Shown: piece after piece, positions 5,662 to 7,311 of the stretch
Position numbering within the stretch: the stretch's first letter is position 1
How the letters are laid out: every line of letters starts with the position of its first letter
Source: a bacterium
GTDB lineage: Bacteria > Armatimonadota > HRBIN16
Direction of reading: 5' to 3'
Length of the DNA stretch: 7,311 nucleotides
Assembly: GCA_025057335.1 (NCBI GenBank)
Contig: JANWXG010000132.1
Coordinates: 1-7,311 of the forward strand
Made by a program: the position numbers and the translations under genes
Notes under the pieces: generated by a model
The model's database searches: none
What the model saw: the letters and a program-made list of their open reading frames with translations, nothing else
What the model was told of the DNA's origin: nothing

Positions 5662-5691
5662 TTGTGACCACTGACAGGCGTATGTTAGAAT
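5662..5691 (+). promoter_or_regulatory. Extended -10 promoter of the DUF4432 gene
   Basis: TTGTGA (5662-5667; 4 of 6 to TTGACA) is separated by 18 bp from TAGAAT (5686-5691; 5 of 6 to TATAAT). A TG at 5683-5684 sits in the extended -10 position. Transcription would start near 5698, about 40 nt before the ATG. No copy of the LacI operator motif is seen here, so this gene may be expressed independently of the repressor. Confidence 0.6.
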
Positions 5692-5723
5692 CGAACGCGC
5701 CGCGTAGCGGGAGAACATGAGAG

Positions 5724-5729
5724 AGGAGG
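5724..5729 (+). promoter_or_regulatory. Ribosome binding site that fixes the DUF4432 start
   Basis: AGGAGG ends nine bases before the ATG at 5739. An in-frame TTG at 5730 would give three extra residues but immediately abuts this site, so the ATG is preferred. Confidence 0.8.
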
Positions 5730-5738
5730 TTGTGCGCG

Positions 5739-6821
5739 ATGCCTGTTCTCTTTGGCAAGAACCTCAGCATGAGCGAGCTGCTCCAGCGGGTTGGCGACAT
5801 CTCGCAAGTCGCCCGCGTCAAGCCGATACGTCTGGTGGAGGGAGTAGAGGACGGGGTGATGGGCTTCGACTTCATGACTGGCAGTGGCCTGACGTTCAGC
5901 GTGCTAGCAAGCCGAGGCATGGACATCTCTGCTGCCCACTACAAGGGCAAACCGCTCGCGTGGCGCTCCGCCACAGGCGACGCCCACCCCTACACCTACG
6001 AGCCAGAGCGTTTCGGCTGGCTGCGGGGCTTCTACGGCGGTCTGGTGACCACCTGCGGTTACACGACGATGGGCTTCCCTAGCGAAGACGATGGACAACA
6101 GCTGGGCTTACACGGACGCGCCTCGTATACACCTGCCTATCAGCTCGCTTGGGGCGGCGAGTGGCGCGGAGAGGAGTACGTGTTGTTTGCGCAGGGGAGT
6201 CTGCGCGAGGCGATTGTGTTCGGCGAGAATCTGCAACTGACCCGCCGCATCGAAACGCAATTGGGCGCGACGTGGCTGCGTATCCACGATGTGGTGAAGA
6301 ACCTCGGCTACAAGCGCACTCCGCACATGATTCTGTATCACATCAACCTAGGCTGGCCCGTCGTAGACGAGGGCGCAGAGGTGATTCTGCCCAGCAGGGA
6401 GGTCACACCGCGCACCGAGATCGCCGCCAAGGACATCGCGATATGGAACCGCCTCATCGCGCCGACGCCCGCATTCTACGAGCAGGTCTACTTCCATCAG
6501 ATGGGAGCCAAGCCAGACGGCACGGTTGTGTGCGGCATCGTCAACCGCGCTTGCGAGGGCGGTTTCGGGGTGTATGTGCGCTACAACCGCAACCAGCTGC
6601 CCTACTTCACGCAGTGGAAAATGATGGGGCAAGGTGAATACGTGGTCGGTCTGGAACCGGGCAACGCCCTGGTGCAGGGACGTGTGGAGGAGCGCGCTGC
6701 AGGGCGACTGCAACACCTGGACCCGGGCGAGGAACGTGCCTACACTCTGGAAATCGGCGTGCTCGAGGGAAGCGAAGCCATCGCGCAGTTCGAGCAGGAG
6801 GTGCAGGGGTGCTCGGCGTAG
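5739..6821 (+). CDS. DUF4432 family protein (galactose-mutarotase-like fold)
   Basis: This 360-aa protein matches the layout of DUF4432 (PF14486), a branch of the aldose-1-epimerase/galactose mutarotase superfamily. Visible blocks are LTFSVLASRGMDISAAHYKGKPLAW (residues 51-75), RGFYGGLVTTCGYTTMG (96-112), GLHGRASYTP (123-132), ILYHINLGWPVVDEG (198-212) and QWKMMGQGEYVVGLEPGNA (292-310). Superfamily members bind sugars in a beta-sandwich cleft and use conserved His and Glu/Asp residues. His125, His201 and Glu306 are the best candidates here. No signal peptide or membrane segment is seen, so it is cytoplasmic. The reaction of DUF4432 proteins is not well established; interconversion of sugar anomers or a related isomerisation after glycosidase release is a reasonable inference. 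It follows the GH140-like gene by 102 bp, has its own promoter, and is the last plus-strand gene. Confidence 0.88.
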   Translation: MPVLFGKNLSMSELLQRVGDISQVARVKPIRLVEGVEDGVMGFDFMTGSGLTFSVLASRGMDISAAHYKGKPLAWRSATGDAHPYTYEPERFGWLRGFYGGLVTTCGYTTMGFPSEDDGQQLGLHGRASYTPAYQLAWGGEWRGEEYVLFAQGSLREAIVFGENLQLTRRIETQLGATWLRIHDVVKNLGYKRTPHMILYHINLGWPVVDEGAEVILPSREVTPRTEIAAKDIAIWNRLIAPTPAFYEQVYFHQMGAKPDGTVVCGIVNRACEGGFGVYVRYNRNQLPYFTQWKMMGQGEYVVGLEPGNALVQGRVEERAAGRLQHLDPGEERAYTLEIGVLEGSEAIAQFEQEVQGCSA

Positions 6822-6899
6822 GGGCGGAGACAGGCATACCGAAACCTAAAATTCCCAGACGAGAGAGGGCACTCCTTGCCTTGCGGTGATTTCGGGCGC

Positions 6900-6915
6900 C
6901 TGAGGTCATCCTCAG
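6900..6915. other. Short hairpin in the convergent spacer
   Basis: CTGAGG (6900-6905) and CCTCAG (6910-6915) form a perfect 6-bp stem with the loop TCAT, lying between two genes that face each other. It has no T-run on either strand, so termination is possible but not supported. Confidence 0.3.
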
Positions 6916-6921
6916 TGATTC

Positions 6922-6996
6922 TAGCCATCCTGAGCGAAGGGGGTTCGCCCTGCCGTTTTCTGAGATGCTGCGCTAACGCCCAGCAGGACAAACGGC
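6922..6996. repeat. Second degenerate copy of the intergenic repeat
   Basis: The order GAGCGAAG (6932-6939), CCGTTTT (6953-6959) and TGAGATGCT (6961-6969) repeats that of the block at 393-433, with a slightly shorter gap and a two-base insertion before GAGATGCT. It contains the hairpin GCGAA/TTCGC (6934-6938 with 6944-6948). It also has a larger stem, GCCGTTT (6952-6958) with AAACGGC (6990-6996), with inner GCTG/CAGC pairing (6967-6970 with 6981-6984). It fills most of the 193-bp convergent gap, which holds no gene. Confidence 0.55.
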
Positions 6997-7014
6997 GTCA
7001 TCCTGACCAATTTG

Positions 7015-7311
7015 TCACCTCATGAGGCGAGCAACGCGCCACATCGCTAGCAGGGCAGCTGCCATCACTGCCCACACCAACCCGACGGAGAGCCCTGGAT
7101 GCTGCGGCGCGAGGCGGTCGCCCACGAACGCCATGCTCGCTCCCATCGCAATGCCCAGACCAATGAACGACTCATGGAAGCCGCCATGCGTGCCTTTCTC
7201 CGCGCTACCTGCCATTGAGTAGAACAGCGAGGACTGGTAAAGCAAGCCGATGCTCAGCCCGAACAGCACCTGTGACAGCAGGTGCACCGCCAGCGACGGC
7301 GCCAGCATCAT
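7015..7311 (-). CDS. MFS transporter, C-terminal fragment (5' end beyond window)
   Basis: The final 98 codons of a minus-strand gene are present, ending with TGA at 7017-7015. They show about three membrane segments, at roughly residues 5-27, 43-62 and 71-92 of the visible part. The segment YQSSLFYSMAGSAEKGTHGGFHESFIGLGIAMG resembles the loop and helix between the last transmembrane segments of major facilitator superfamily proteins. The frame stays open to the window edge. The ATG codons there are probably internal, since 98 aa is far too short for a 12-helix transporter. The gene converges on the DUF4432 gene. A role in importing the oligosaccharide handled by the neighbouring enzymes is inferred from position only; an efflux function is equally possible. 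Confidence 0.7.
   Translation of the reverse strand: MMLAPSLAVHLLSQVLFGLSIGLLYQSSLFYSMAGSAEKGTHGGFHESFIGLGIAMGASMAFVGDRLAPQHPGLSVGLVWAVMAAALLAMWRVARLMR

Overview
The window looks like a chromosomal segment of an Armatimonadota-type bacterium. It is GC-rich and carries a DUF1559/H-X9-DG pseudopilin, a LacI-family regulator, glycoside hydrolases of types common in that phylum, and degenerate interspersed intergenic repeats. The phylum is inferred from gene style and was not tested by search.

Layout. (1) Bases 1-136 (minus) hold the first 45 codons of an IS110-family DEDD transposase cut by the window edge. (2) Bases 137-595 contain no protein gene. The part next to the transposase (about 180-349) is a chain of hairpins behind a plausible minus-strand promoter, which is where IS110-group elements encode their bridge RNA. 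Next to it (391-530) lies a degenerate intergenic repeat block. (3) Bases 596-1688 carry a near-consensus sigma-70 promoter, a LacI-type operator on the expected transcription start, and a LacI-family repressor. (4) A second copy of the same operator (1717-1730) precedes a 74-aa single-pass membrane protein and a DUF1559 pseudopilin, closed by a strong intrinsic terminator (2882-2918). (5) A glycoamylase-like (PF10091, GH144-like) enzyme at 2953-4185 and a GH140/DUF4038 apiosidase-like enzyme at 4299-5636 follow on the same strand. (6) A DUF4432 mutarotase-fold protein (5739-6821) has its own extended -10 promoter. (7) After a convergent spacer holding a second copy of the intergenic repeat, the C-terminal end of an MFS transporter enters on the minus strand (7015-7311).

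Working together (inference): this is a carbohydrate-use locus. The LacI protein probably represses itself and the membrane-protein/pseudopilin pair until a sugar effector appears. The two glycosidases lack recognisable signal peptides, so they probably act in the cytoplasm on imported oligosaccharides. The DUF4432 protein would handle a sugar anomer or isomer step, and the convergent MFS protein could be an importer. The less ordinary points are the shared operator tying a pseudopilin cassette to sugar sensing, a calcium-loop-like motif inside that pseudopilin, the terminator separating pilin from enzymes, and the candidate IS110 bridge RNA next to a repeat that may have been its insertion target.
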